NCBI GenBank assembly: GCA_965178125.1
Contig: OZ237746.1
Span: forward strand, 1,116,001-1,180,000
DNA length: 64,000 nucleotides
Direction of reading: 5' to 3'
DNA from: Bilabrum cf. latius
Taxonomy: Eukaryota > Bigyra: Bicosoecida > Bigyra > Bicosoecida
Part shown: in pieces, positions 23,901 to 33,621 of the stretch
Layout: each line of letters begins with the position of its first letter
Numbering within the stretch: position 1 is the stretch's first letter
Notes under the pieces: generated by a model
The model's database searches: none
What the model was told of the DNA's origin: nothing
The model's input: the letters and a program-made list of their open reading frames with translations, nothing else
Translations under genes and position numbers: made by a program

Positions 23901-26900
23901 CAGCGCGCGGCTGAGCGCCTCCGAGACCGAGAGCGACTCGGGGAACAGCGAGATGCTGGACCGGCTGGAGTCGGCCGCCCTCGGTGCCAGACAGGGAGCC
24001 GTTTCCTTCTGGGCGCAGTACCTGCTGCTGCAGACCACGGAGAGGAAGATGGCCCGCGCGAGGAGGGCGCAGCAGAGGCGCAGGCAGAGGCGAGAGAAAG
24101 ACCGGAGGAAGAGGCGGAGGAAGAGGCGGGCGGGGACGAGAGGTGGAGGGGGGGGCGGCAGGGGCAGGGAAGCGGGGCACAGCGCGCCGGAGACAGGTGG
24201 TAGAGAGGGGCTGGAGGAACACGGGGGTGCAGGAATTGGTGGCACAGGTCACCAGCACAGGTCCAGCTCCGGCCGCCTGCTGCAGGTGAGCTCTAGCTCT
24301 AGCTCTAGCCCCAGCCCCGACCCTATGTAGGGAGGACAAGGTGGGAGAGAGGGATTCGGAGCCGGGGGCTCAAGCGAAGACGCCCCGCAGTCCAGCCGCA
24401 TCGACTCTGGCACCTCTGTGGTGGACGGCAGCCTCCCCGCTGGGAGCCCCGCCTCCCTGGCCCTGCCCTCCAGCTCCCCGCTGAAGGGGCCCGGCCAGGC
24501 GCCTTTCCCGCTGGGAGAGAGCGCGCATGAACAGGGGTAGGGGCTGCAGCAGAGCCCCATGGATGGCAGGGGCAGGCCTCTGCTGGTCGGCGGATCTGGA
24601 GAGGTGGAAGTCGGTGGGAAGGGCTAGGGCGGGGGCCGGGAGGGCGCGGCTCTGGGCGGGTTCGCGTTGGGCGGGCCCGCGGCACCGGCTGGGGCCCGGG
24701 ACCGGGGCGCTGGTGCGGGCGAACTCGGTCCTTCGGGTGCAAGGCACGGTGGTGCAGGCGGTGGGGGCATCCTCGGGCTGGGCTCATCCCTTGTGTCCCT
24801 GCAGCCGTACCAGGAGGGCGCGCAGCAGGTGCTGCTAGCCGATGCGAGTGGGAGTGGGAGTGGGAGTGGGAGTGGGAGTGGGCAGTAGCAGGAAGTCCAA
24901 GATCGAGCAGCAGTCGCAATTCCAAGCACTGAGACTCGCTAGGGTCGGACGGGTGACCAGCCATAGGCAACGCCCGATGCAAGCACCTGCAAGCATGTCA
25001 GCAACAGCAGCAGAGCTATGGATGGCGGCTCGTCGACGGTGGTCCGCAGCATCTCGGACGGCAATCTCGCGGCCATGCAGGGACGCGCCCGCATCGCGCG
25101 CATCTCCGGCGACCCGTGGACCGACCAGACCGCGAGTGGCAGGGGCAGGGGCGGGCAGCCAAGCCTTCACCCCCTGGGCATGGGCATGGGCATGGTGTCC
25201 CCCATGCTCGGCCCAACCCCGACCTCGCTGCGTGGGGTGCAGCCCGAGAGCCGCCGTCAGGGGCCCGACCTGGAACTGGACATGGACTTGGACCTGGACG
25301 GCGACGCCCACGGGCTCAGCCTCACGGGGCCCATGGCCTCGGACGACCCTCGGCTGGGTGGGGTCAGTGACAGTGACAGGGACAGGGACGGGGACGGGGA
25401 CAGCAAGGGCCTCCTCGGCGCCGAGGAAGTTGGGGCGGTCCTATCGGGCGGGGGCGTGCAGCTGACGGGGCTGGCAGAGGCGGACCGCAGACGGGGCGTG
25501 CGCCGCCCGCCCACGATCCTGTCTGCTCTTTCGTCCATGTCCACGGGGAGATCCTCCGCCGGGTCACCCAGCGGCAGCCATTTGCACACACCGGGGGGCA
25601 GGGAGGGGGAGGGGGCATCGTCTGCGTCCTCGTCTGCGGTGGAGGGGAGGCCTCCATCCGGCCGAGGTTGGCGAGCTGGTGCTGGTGCTGGTGCTGGTGC
25701 TGGTGCTGGTGCTGGTGCTGGTGCTGGTGCTGGTGCTGGTGCTGGTGCTGGTGCTGGTGCTGGTGCTGGTGCTGGTGCTGGTGCTGGTGCTGGTGCTGGT
25801 GCTGGTGCTGGTGCTGGTGCTGGTGCTGGTGCTGGTGCTGGTGCTGGTGCTGGTGCTGGTGCTGGTGCTGGTGCTGGTGCTGGTGCTGGTGCTGGTGCTG
25901 GTGCTGGTGCTGGTGCTGGTGGCGCAGTGCCTGGCCCCGTGCGTGCTTCACCGCCTGCTGTGCCTCCTAGTCGGCTGGTGCTTGCAGCAGGCGCCGCTAC
26001 CACAGCCGATGGTGCTGCATCGACTCACGATGGTGGGGCTGCACTGCCAACCTTGTGCCTGACACCCACAGCGGACAGCGAGGAAGACCAGCGCGGGATC
26101 GGAGGCGCTGCAGGGGGTGCAGTCGCCGTCGCGGCTGATGAAGGTCGCTCGTTCGAGGGCAGGGCTGGAAGGGGACAGAGGCAGGTCCCGGCCGGTGCGT
26201 CTGCTTCTGCATCGATGCTGCCGGCCATGTCCCCGATGCTGTCTGGATTCGCTGGGCCCTCTGCCTCGGCTGCCGGCGATGCATCCATGCCCGCGCCTGC
26301 AGCAGCCTCGGCCTCTGGTCGTGGCCTACAGGCTGAAACTGGCACAGGCGATGGGCAGTCGCGATCGAAAGCAAGAACAGAAGACAGCACCTCGACCTCG
26401 GCCCAGGGCGCAGAGACAAGGCCCGATGACACCAACGCGGCCCGCCAAGGCCCGGAGAGCCCGCCCCGGCTGGCCCGCCCTCGCACTCGCGCCGGCGAAT
26501 CGACTTCCAGTGCGCGGCTGCAGGGGGAAGCGCAGCAGCCGCCGGTCATCGGCGCCTCTGTGCCGCCGCACCCGCAGAGCAGCCCCGTGGACACGACAGC
26601 CACCGCAGAGCCAGGAACCAAGCATGCCGGAGACAGAGGGGCCGACTTGACCAGCGAGAAGAAACCTCCATCGAAGAGCAGGTACGTGCCCCCATCCGCC
26701 CGCAAGCAGAGCGGCTCAAGGTACGTGCCTCCCTCCCAGCGCAAGAAGCAGCAAGCCGAACAGCTGGGCTCGGGGGATACCTTGCCGCCGCCCACGCCGC
26801 TGCTCGGGGCCATGGGGGTGCCGCAGGGCGCCATCGACGCGGAGGGCTCGCCGCTGGTGTCCGGGGCGCATGGGCAGGGGCTTGGTGTCCTTAGTGTCGC

Positions 26901-29652
26901 TGCTGCAGCTGCGTCCAGCACACAGGGCCAAGGCCAGGGCAAGAGCAAGTACCGGCCCCCGACTCGCCGCACTGAAAAGGGTAAGTCCTTCCTCGGGGCC
27001 ATCAAGGGGAGCGGGGCAGTGCCTGCAGCAGCCACCGACGACGCTGTCGGCGCGGGTACCCCCGCGTCCAGCAGCGACGATGGCCCCCCCTCTGCGGCGC
27101 TAGCCTTCATCCTGGGCGCCAAGGAACACACGGGGCTGCGGCTGTCTATGGAGGAGCCAGGCCCCGGCGGGGCCACTGTCACGGCGGCCACCACGGTCGC
27201 CCGCACGCAGCAGCAGGGAGCTTCGGGCCGGGCCAGAGCCATGTCCCCGAGGGCCGTGCTGGAGCGGGAAATGTACCCGGCGGGGGCGGCGGGGCGGGGA
27301 GCTGGGGTGCGAGGAGACGGAGGGGCCGCCTCGGCTGCCGCGGATCGGCGCGAGAAGGGGAAGGGGCGCGCAGGTGGTCCCGGGCGGGGCCGGCCTGGAG
27401 TCAGCAGCGGGCGGCTGCCCTCCTCCACGCTGTCCCTGCGGCGCGCGCGGCGGCGCAGGCGGGGCCTGTACAGCACAGGGGAGGTCCCTGGGATCGGCGT
27501 CTTGCCGCAGGGACCCGGGTCCATGGGCATGCGCGGGATCAAGCTCCTGCGGGCCGCCACGCGCCTGGAGCTCATCCCGATCGACCACGGGCTGTGCATG
27601 CCCGACGCCGACGTGCCCGACGCGCTGAACGACGTGAACTGCTCGTGGCTCTTCTGGCGACAGGCCAAGGAGCCCTTCAGCGAGGCGAGCCTGCAGTACA
27701 TTGCGGCGCTGGACGGGCGGGCAGACGCGCTGCAGCTGTGGAGGGTGTTCGGGCCGGACGGGGGCGCGGACGACATCAGGGACGCGGGCAGGGGGCCGGG
27801 AGAGGACGGGGCGGGGGCGGCGACCGCACGGCCCGCGGCCCGGGTGACGCGTGGCAGCATGCTGTGCCTGCGGATTTGCACGCTGCTGCTGCAGCTGGGC
27901 GCGTCTGCCGGGTTGAACCTGCACGAGATCGGCAGGTTGATGATCCGGGGGCCCACGTACTCGCAGGCAGACCTAAGGAGACCAGACCCCCTGTCTGGGA
28001 GCAAGCGGCTGGTGCTCAGGTACGGGGGGCCGCTGCCGAGGGATGCGGTTGCTAGGCACAGGGGTGGTCAAAGGGAGGGAGAGAGGCGGGGTGCTGCCAG
28101 TGGGTGGGCGCTGGCTGCAGGCGGGGATGGGGACGGCAGCGACTCGGCCCGTGCCAGTGCCAGTGCCAGTGCGGGCGGGAGCAGGCTGGAGGCGGGCTCA
28201 GGGGCCTCCACTGGGGGCATGAGCGGAGGCACCGGGGCCGACGTGCACAGCTAGGGGCACGGGCGCGGGCACGGTCACGGGCACCACCGGCTGTCCATCC
28301 GACTCCCCCGACTGGCCGACATCGAGCCGTACCTGGTGAACCCCCAGTACCAGCCCCCGGACCATGACCCAGACGGGGAGAGCGGGCCGTTGCGCAGGAA
28401 AAGGAGCAGGGGATCCAGCGCGGTCATTTCAACACCGACCCCAGCACCGACCCCCTCGCTGCTCGCAGGACACTCGGGTCCCGTGTGCGCCGAGGTGGGC
28501 ACGGTGGGTGCCTCTTCGACCACGGGTGCGGCGGGGCGGAGCCACTCGGGGTCTGGGGGCGGCACAGCGGGTGGCGGTGTGGGGGCGGGGGCGGGCCCCG
28601 GAGAGGACGAGGGCATGATCGGCGGGCGGCGGTGGTCGGGGCTGGAGATGGCCCTGGCGGGGGCTCGGCTGGAGCAGCACCGCCGCTGGGCCTCGAAGGC
28701 ACGGGCGGCGGCTGTGGCAGTGACGGGGGCCGGGATCACGTCCAGGGCCTCGCGCACGTCGCTTCAATCCATGGAGGAGGCCGGGCTTGAGCAGGGACAG
28801 GGGCAGGGGCAGGGGCAGGAGGCGACCGGTCGGGGTGGAGCAGGCGAGGAGGCGGCCCACTCGAGTGCATGGGGGAAGCACGGGCACTGGCACCAGCACG
28901 CCCGGCCTGTCTCTGCCTCCATGGACTCTGTGCCTGGGCTGGGACTGCCCGTCACGGAACCTGGGGATCAGGGTGCTGGAGCTGCCTCCTCCGTCCATGC
29001 GACCGGACCTGGACGCGCCAACAAGGACGAAGGGGAACAAAGGGAAGGGCCCTCTGCCAGGCCCGGGGCCAGGCAGCCGCTGATCCAGGCCCCCCGCAGC
29101 AGGAGCAGCAGCAGCCTACGAGTAGCAGGCCGGGGCCGTGTACCCCCCGGCGGTTCCAAGCTCCGAATCCAGGCGCAGGTGCAGGTGAAGGCGCCAGAAC
29201 GGCAGCAAGGGCAAGGGCAGGGGCAAGGGCAGGGGCAGGGGCAAGGGCAAGGCAAGGGGCAGGGCACTGTTGCATCGCAGTTCCCTACAGCTGCGGTCGG
29301 GCTAGTGGCGGGCCAGAGGGGTGGTGGGGCTGGCCATCTAGGTCGCAGCGCAGGCGCAGGGTCAGGTTCAGGTTTAGGGCTAGGGACGGGACCGGGCGAA
29401 TCTGGTGCCAGCGGGGCCGCTGGAGGGGACGGTGGCGGCAACGGCCAGCTGGCAACGCCGGGGGACCGCCGGTCGGCTGGACCAGTTGGACCGGAGACTG
29501 GGCGCCCGGGGGAGCCGAGCTTCCTGGAGGAGCAAGACGAGCTGGTGTATCTGTTCCGGCACGCGATCGAGCCCTTCCTGGCCCTGGCCATCGTCAGGCG
29601 GTCCGAGGCGGGCTCGTCCTCAGCGGCGGGGTTCCGCGGGATCTTCGGTTGA
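20999..29652 (+). CDS. Giant PI3/4-kinase family protein (PI4K-gamma-like) with a huge insertion in the catalytic core (13 in-frame UAG)
   Basis: At least 2793 residues, counting from the ATG at 21042: exon to 21170, intron 21171-21399, then one exon to TGA at 29650. The exon probably begins at the acceptor at 20999. The junction restores the family sequence LLVFK/PEDEETGAALNPRG (the VFKPxDEE...NPRG block). Then come FLLDHGGFASVPPTAL, LGSVQLFVPHACSAEDVGSG, VHRIGILDVRLCNLDRNEDN (catalytic loop), IPIDHGLCMPD (metal-binding DHG), SWLFWRQAKEPFSEASLQYI and LLQLGASAGLNLHEIG, all in plant PI4K-gamma order. About 1,500 low-complexity residues separate DRNEDN from IDHG, normally about 20 apart. UAGs are at 21078, 21655, 23053, 23077, 23095, 23290, 24328, 24538, 24625, 24886, 24940, 24964 and 28252. 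Plant type gamma members often phosphorylate proteins rather than lipid, so the substrate is open. Confidence 0.85.
24845..24880 (+). repeat. GGGAGT hexanucleotide repeat encoding (Ser-Gly)n
   Basis: About six gagtgg/agtggg units inside the kinase insertion encode Ser-Gly repeats, followed at once by cag-tag-cag (24883-24891), which reads Gln-UAG-Gln. Confidence 0.75.
25675..25920 (+). repeat. (GCTGGT)41 perfect hexanucleotide array encoding (Ala-Gly)41
   Basis: 41 consecutive gctggt units (246 bases) without a visible substitution, in frame inside the kinase insertion. Long open reading frames on other frames and the opposite strand here (His-Gln and Cys-Trp repeats) are shadows of this array. 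Perfect uniformity indicates a young, probably length-polymorphic expansion. Confidence 0.97.
29200..29270 (+). repeat. CAGGGG/CAAGGG hexanucleotide repeat encoding (Gln-Gly)n
   Basis: Roughly ten units encode Gln-Gly repeats near the kinase C-terminus, using CAG and CAA but no TAG. The same peptide type is written with TAG in the SET gene (59807-59833). Confidence 0.7.
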
Positions 29653-29732
29653 GTGTTTGTCTCGTGCCGCGCTAAATGCCGTTTCGGATCTGCTCTGCCT
29701 TTGAGAGGGGAAACAAATGTGCCACATTTCGT

Positions 29733-30287
29733 TCAAAGGGTCTGCGGCAGCTTCAACTTCGCGCCGCGGAGAGCCGAATCCACGTGCTCGTGCAGCACCA
29801 CACCATCGTGCACCGCCTCATCCAGGATGGTCAGCACCTTGCCGCTGAAGCTCGATACTTTTGAGGGTGACAGAGAATTATCGCACACCTGCGTAACCAG
29901 TCGGACGAGGTGCTCGCAGCTGAGCTGCGCCTCGACCTCGTCGTCGTCCGCAGACTCCATGCTTGCAATGAAAACGACGTTGTTGGCTACAAACACCGCC
30001 ACTGGTATGTCCTCCACCGTGCCAACTAGAGGTGAGTCCTTAGCATCTTCAAACGCGGCAAGGCTGGCCACGCCCTCCGCCAGAGATGCCTCCCAAGCGC
30101 TCTGCTCGTCTTCTGTGCATGGGATGAACGTCTTGCCCAACAGAATTGTGAGCGTCTCCTGATCCAGCAAATGCAAACTCTTAATACCCATGTTTAAGCC
30201 AACATTGTTTGCGGTGTAATGCCTCGGGTCGAGTGCGGAGACGCTGCAACCGCTGCATTTTTCGAAAGGCTCCGGGTTCCCAGACAT
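29733..30287 (-). CDS. Coatomer zeta / adaptor small-subunit-like longin protein
   Basis: 184 residues, single exon, TGA end and no UAG. After a short Cys-containing N-terminus, the longin-type fold is suggested by IKSLHLLDQETLTILLGKTF (first strand, LD...G), VAVFVANNVVFIAS (central strand), EAQLSCEHLVRLVTQV (helix), and FSGKVLTILDEAVHDGVVLHEHVD, the last closely matching the zeta-COP signature LDEIVDGGVILE-D. The length fits zeta-COP (about 180). Zeta-COP is the small subunit of the COPI F-subcomplex on Golgi vesicles. Adaptor sigma or TSET small subunits are alternatives, but the C-terminal signature favours zeta. Converges with the kinase gene 81 bases away. Confidence 0.72.
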   Translation of the reverse strand: MSGNPEPFEKCSGCSVSALDPRHYTANNVGLNMGIKSLHLLDQETLTILLGKTFIPCTEDEQSAWEASLAEGVASLAAFEDAKDSPLVGTVEDIPVAVFVANNVVFIASMESADDDEVEAQLSCEHLVRLVTQVCDNSLSPSKVSSFSGKVLTILDEAVHDGVVLHEHVDSALRGAKLKLPQTL

Positions 30288-30385
30288 TGCTTGCCGAGTA
30301 AAGCAAAATATCAGCAGTAAATTTCAGTATATTTAATTGAATATGTAAGGATTCGCTGCTGCGTGCGTATCATCGCACCGCTGCC

Positions 30386-33265
30386 ATGCATTGCTTGGAA
30401 CACTGCAATGATGAGAGAGTTCGATTTGGAATGCCGATGCGCAGGCCGAGAAAGCGAGGCAGAACCCGCAAAAAAAAGCAAAGGCAACAAAAAACGGCGG
30501 CAGATGCGCGCAAAGAATTGTATCGTTCGCAGGAGGACAGGTTTTGGTCCACTCTTTCCTCTGAATGCAGAGGCTTCGAGCGCAATGTCGAGGCACTTCG
30601 GCGAGCCTGCGGTCTCGGCATGGGAAGCCGCCACCGGATCGTTGGCGCAACCAATCTGATTGAGCTTGGATCTACTGTACTGCTTCGTCTGATGGCGGGC
30701 GCGATCCGCCTTGGAGACAAGGGCGACCGTCCTCCTGTCCCCGGCACTCCGGACATGTGCGGCGAGTACGGCATGTTTTTCTGCGACATGTGCTCGATGC
30801 TGCAGGTGGACGAGCCCAGGCCCAGGGACGGCTTCACAGACATGGCCGCCCGCGACCAGCGTGTGGGCCCGAATCCCCTAGGCCCGGCCACTGTGTGCAT
30901 CACGGCAGAGGCCATCCGGCTCATGCTCGTCCGGGTCCGCATCACGAGCAACTACCTCTACGGGCCAGAGTTCGGGGACGGGCCCGCCCGCCTGTGGCTC
31001 CCCAGCATGCAGGACGGCCGCGGCTCGTTCCTCCGGCGGCCCCCCGCTGAGGCTCTCCTGCAGTGCCCTGCAGTGCCCCCCGCGGGGCCCATGCTGCAGG
31101 ACGAGGCCGGGTCCGAGTGCGACATCACCATGGCCTCGCAGTTCTCAGGGGCGTGCCTGTCGGCCTGGTCCATGCGTCCCACGGACGACACGGTGTGGAA
31201 CCACCACCCGAACGAAGAGCGGGTCGCGACACGAACCAGGGCAGGCAACCGCCACGCCGCGCACACGTTCTTCGAAGGGCATGAGGCTATGGTGCAGGTC
31301 GTGCCGGGCATGGCCCGATGGGTCAGGAGTGCGTTTTTCCCCGGCAAGGGAGCCATGGACTGTGCCAGGGGCATACCCAGGCCCGACCTCCCGCCACGCA
31401 TGCTCCCGGGCGCGCCCCTGCCCAAGCACCCCGCCACGGCGGGGGAGGCTGTTGGGTTCCTGGCCCCCATGCAGCTGCTGGCGGCCGCGTGCATGTACGG
31501 GGGCGCGGACGATCTGGCTGCGTACGAGCTGAGGAAAGTGAAGGGTGGCCATTCGATGACGATGTCGTCGCCGCACGAGGTGCTGCCCGTGGTGGGCAAC
31601 CAGTGCAGGGGTCGGCTGGAGACGATCTGCGGTGCGTTCTGGCTGGGCCTGCAGTACCTGGACATGCGAACGGAACAAAAGGGTGCGACTTCCTCCGGGG
31701 GTGACGGCGGGTCTGTCTCAGCCGGGCAAGGAGGAGACGTAGAGGGCGAAGGCGACGGCATGGCGGCCTGTGGCGGGTCAGAATCAGTAGGGAACGATGG
31801 GGGCAAGCCTGCAGAGAGCGAGGAGAAGGAACGCGGAGGCGCTGGAGACGATGGAAGGGAAAGGGAAGAGGGGATTGGGGCCGTACACCCGCACGCTGCA
31901 GCAGAACCCGCAAGCAGCGGAGCCGGTGCAGATGTAGCCGGTGCCGGTGACGCCCAAGCCGAAGCAGAAGCAGAATCCAGCGCTGCAGCATAGCCCGGCA
32001 GCCCATCCCAGCGGCCCATGGGTGCCTACCCGCAGCCGTCCGACTACCGCCTCATCCGCTGCATGGCCGAGCTCATGGACGGGGCTGCCATGGCCATGCT
32101 CTACCTGGCCATGCACAGGGCAGTGAGCAGGCAGGCGGTCACGGGCGAGACATGGCACCTGTACTTTGGTATGCTGCCGAACCTGCTGCAGGACTGCGTG
32201 GCATTCGAGACGAGGCACATGGGTCAGCTGGAGGACAGCGATGCGGAGGATGCCATTCCGTGGGCGCGCAAGTTCACAGGGCAGCTCAAAACCACCACCA
32301 AGGCGGCAGGCGTGGCCGATGCGTACCGTCTGCTGCTGCTGCAGACCGGTGGTTGGCACGACGGGATCCGCGCGGCCACCATGCGGAGGAAGGCCGAGAT
32401 GGAGAACAAGGACAAGGACAAGGACAAGGACGAGGCCGGGTGTGCCGGTGCCAGAGCCGGCGATGGAGACGGCACGAGTCGGGGTGGCGTGGCGCTGGAC
32501 GAATCTGGCAAGTGCCTCCTGGAGCGTGTCCTGGATCTGTGCGAATAGGGGCGATCCAGTGGGCTGGACGTGTTCAGCAGGGGGGCACTGGGTCGGGTGC
32601 TGGCGGCGGCCGTGTGGTATCATGAGGAGGATGATCTGTCGGAACACGCCGGCAGGCTGCGGACGGTGCTGGAGGACCTGTGGGGTGCGGTGGATGATTC
32701 ACTGAGCAAGTACGGGGGGCATGGGCTGGCAGGCATCACGGACATGCGTGTGGACGAGTACTCGGATGCTTAGGTGGCCGAGGATGCGAGGGTGGTGAGC
32801 AGCAGGAGCAAAGATGGAAAGAAGGGGTAGGAGGATAAGGTGCTGCCCGACCTGTCAGACAGGGGCAGTGGCAGGTGCGCCTCTAGGCCGATCGCAGGGT
32901 ACTTTATGCTGCAGCTCCCCACGCACGGGACCAGCGTGCAGCACTACGTGGGCGCGATCGAGCTGCACGCGGCATGCTTCCAGAGAGGCATGCAGAAGGA
33001 GGTGCCCATGCTGCCCAGGTCTGTGCACCTGGCCATGCGCGCCCCCCGCTTCAGGCACTGGGTCAAACAGTACGAGTGGCTGTGCGTGGATCCGCTGCGG
33101 CCGCCGAGCGAGGCGGGCAGGGGGAGGAGGACGGGGCGGTCTGCTCTTCGAAGGCACACTCTTTCGGTAGCAGCCGCGCTGAAGCGGCTCGTGAGCATCG
33201 TGTCGACGGATCGGGTCCTCGCCCTCTTGCGGTTCCGGCAGGCGGCGGTTGCGACCGCGATGTAA
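30386..33265 (+). CDS. Unrecognised family protein, tandem copy A (4 in-frame UAG)
   Basis: Predicted 959 residues from the first in-frame ATG; later ATGs are possible. Ends TAA. I recognise no family. Visible are a very basic N-terminus (RRPRKRGRTRKKKQRQQK), a Cys-bearing core (MFFCDMCSMLQVDEP, ATVCITAEAIRLMLVRVRI), PGKGAMDCARGIPRPDLPPR, and helical AVGFLAPMQLLAAACMYGG. After a Glu/Gly-rich spacer come SDYRLIRCMAELMDGAAMAM, LYFGMLPNLLQDCVAFETRH and CVDPLRPP near the end. UAGs are at 31991, 32546, 32771 and 32828. Homology to copy B (33622-36162) continues on both sides of each UAG-separated segment, showing that the segments belong to one protein. No signal peptide or membrane segment is evident. 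Nuclear localisation is only a guess from the basic N-terminus. Confidence 0.75.
31318..31536 (+). repeat. 219-bp tract identical to 34354-34572 (copy A/B conversion tract 1)
   Basis: I see no difference between the two copies across 219 bases, including all third codon positions, while the protein upstream of the tract is strongly diverged between copies. This pattern fits gene conversion. Confidence 0.88.
32019..32353 (+). repeat. Near-identical tract matching 35016-35350 (copy A/B tract 2)
   Basis: Almost every base matches except a short cluster around 32126-32140 (where copy A has CAG and copy B has TAG) and one third-base change (gat/gag). It sits beside diverged spacers. Confidence 0.85.
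32511..32682 (+). repeat. Near-identical tract matching 35519-35690 (copy A/B tract 3)
   Basis: Only about two substitutions are visible. The in-frame TAG of LCE-UAG-GRSSGLDVF is present in both copies (32546 and 35554), so it predates or was spread by conversion. Confidence 0.85.
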
Positions 33266-33621
33266 TGCGCCTTGTTCGCAGCCGTTGGTTGTACGATACA
33301 GCCTGCGAAACTGCCTGCATCGCCTTTCGTCGCGTTTAGAATAATGTGAGGATTCGGTCAAAATTGCTAGTACTCGGAGCATGTCAGTGATTTTAGGGGA
33401 ACTGATACACTTGGCCGCCCAGTGAACAGCTTCGCAGGACTCGAAAAAGCAAGAAAGGCAAGTCAAAGACAAGGGCAAAACGGGAGTGGGCAGCTCCACC
33501 AGGGCAGCCTCGAAAGTACGTAATGTTTCCCGAACAAGTTTCCATTGGATCAAAGACGTGGGGATTCCTGAAACTAGAGCGATCTTAGCTTCAGCAGCGA
33601 ATCGTTGATCTCAGGCACTGC
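33266..33621. other. Intergenic region between tandem copies A and B
   Basis: 356 bases, AT-richer than the flanking genes. No coding region, RNA gene or repeat that I can support; presumably the 3' end of copy A and the promoter of copy B. Confidence 0.5.

Noticed and set aside
25668-26062. Long open frames of Cys-Trp, Leu-Val or His-Gln repeats at the GCTGGT array
   Set aside because: They are frame and strand shadows of the hexanucleotide repeat; only the Ala-Gly frame connects to the kinase motifs.
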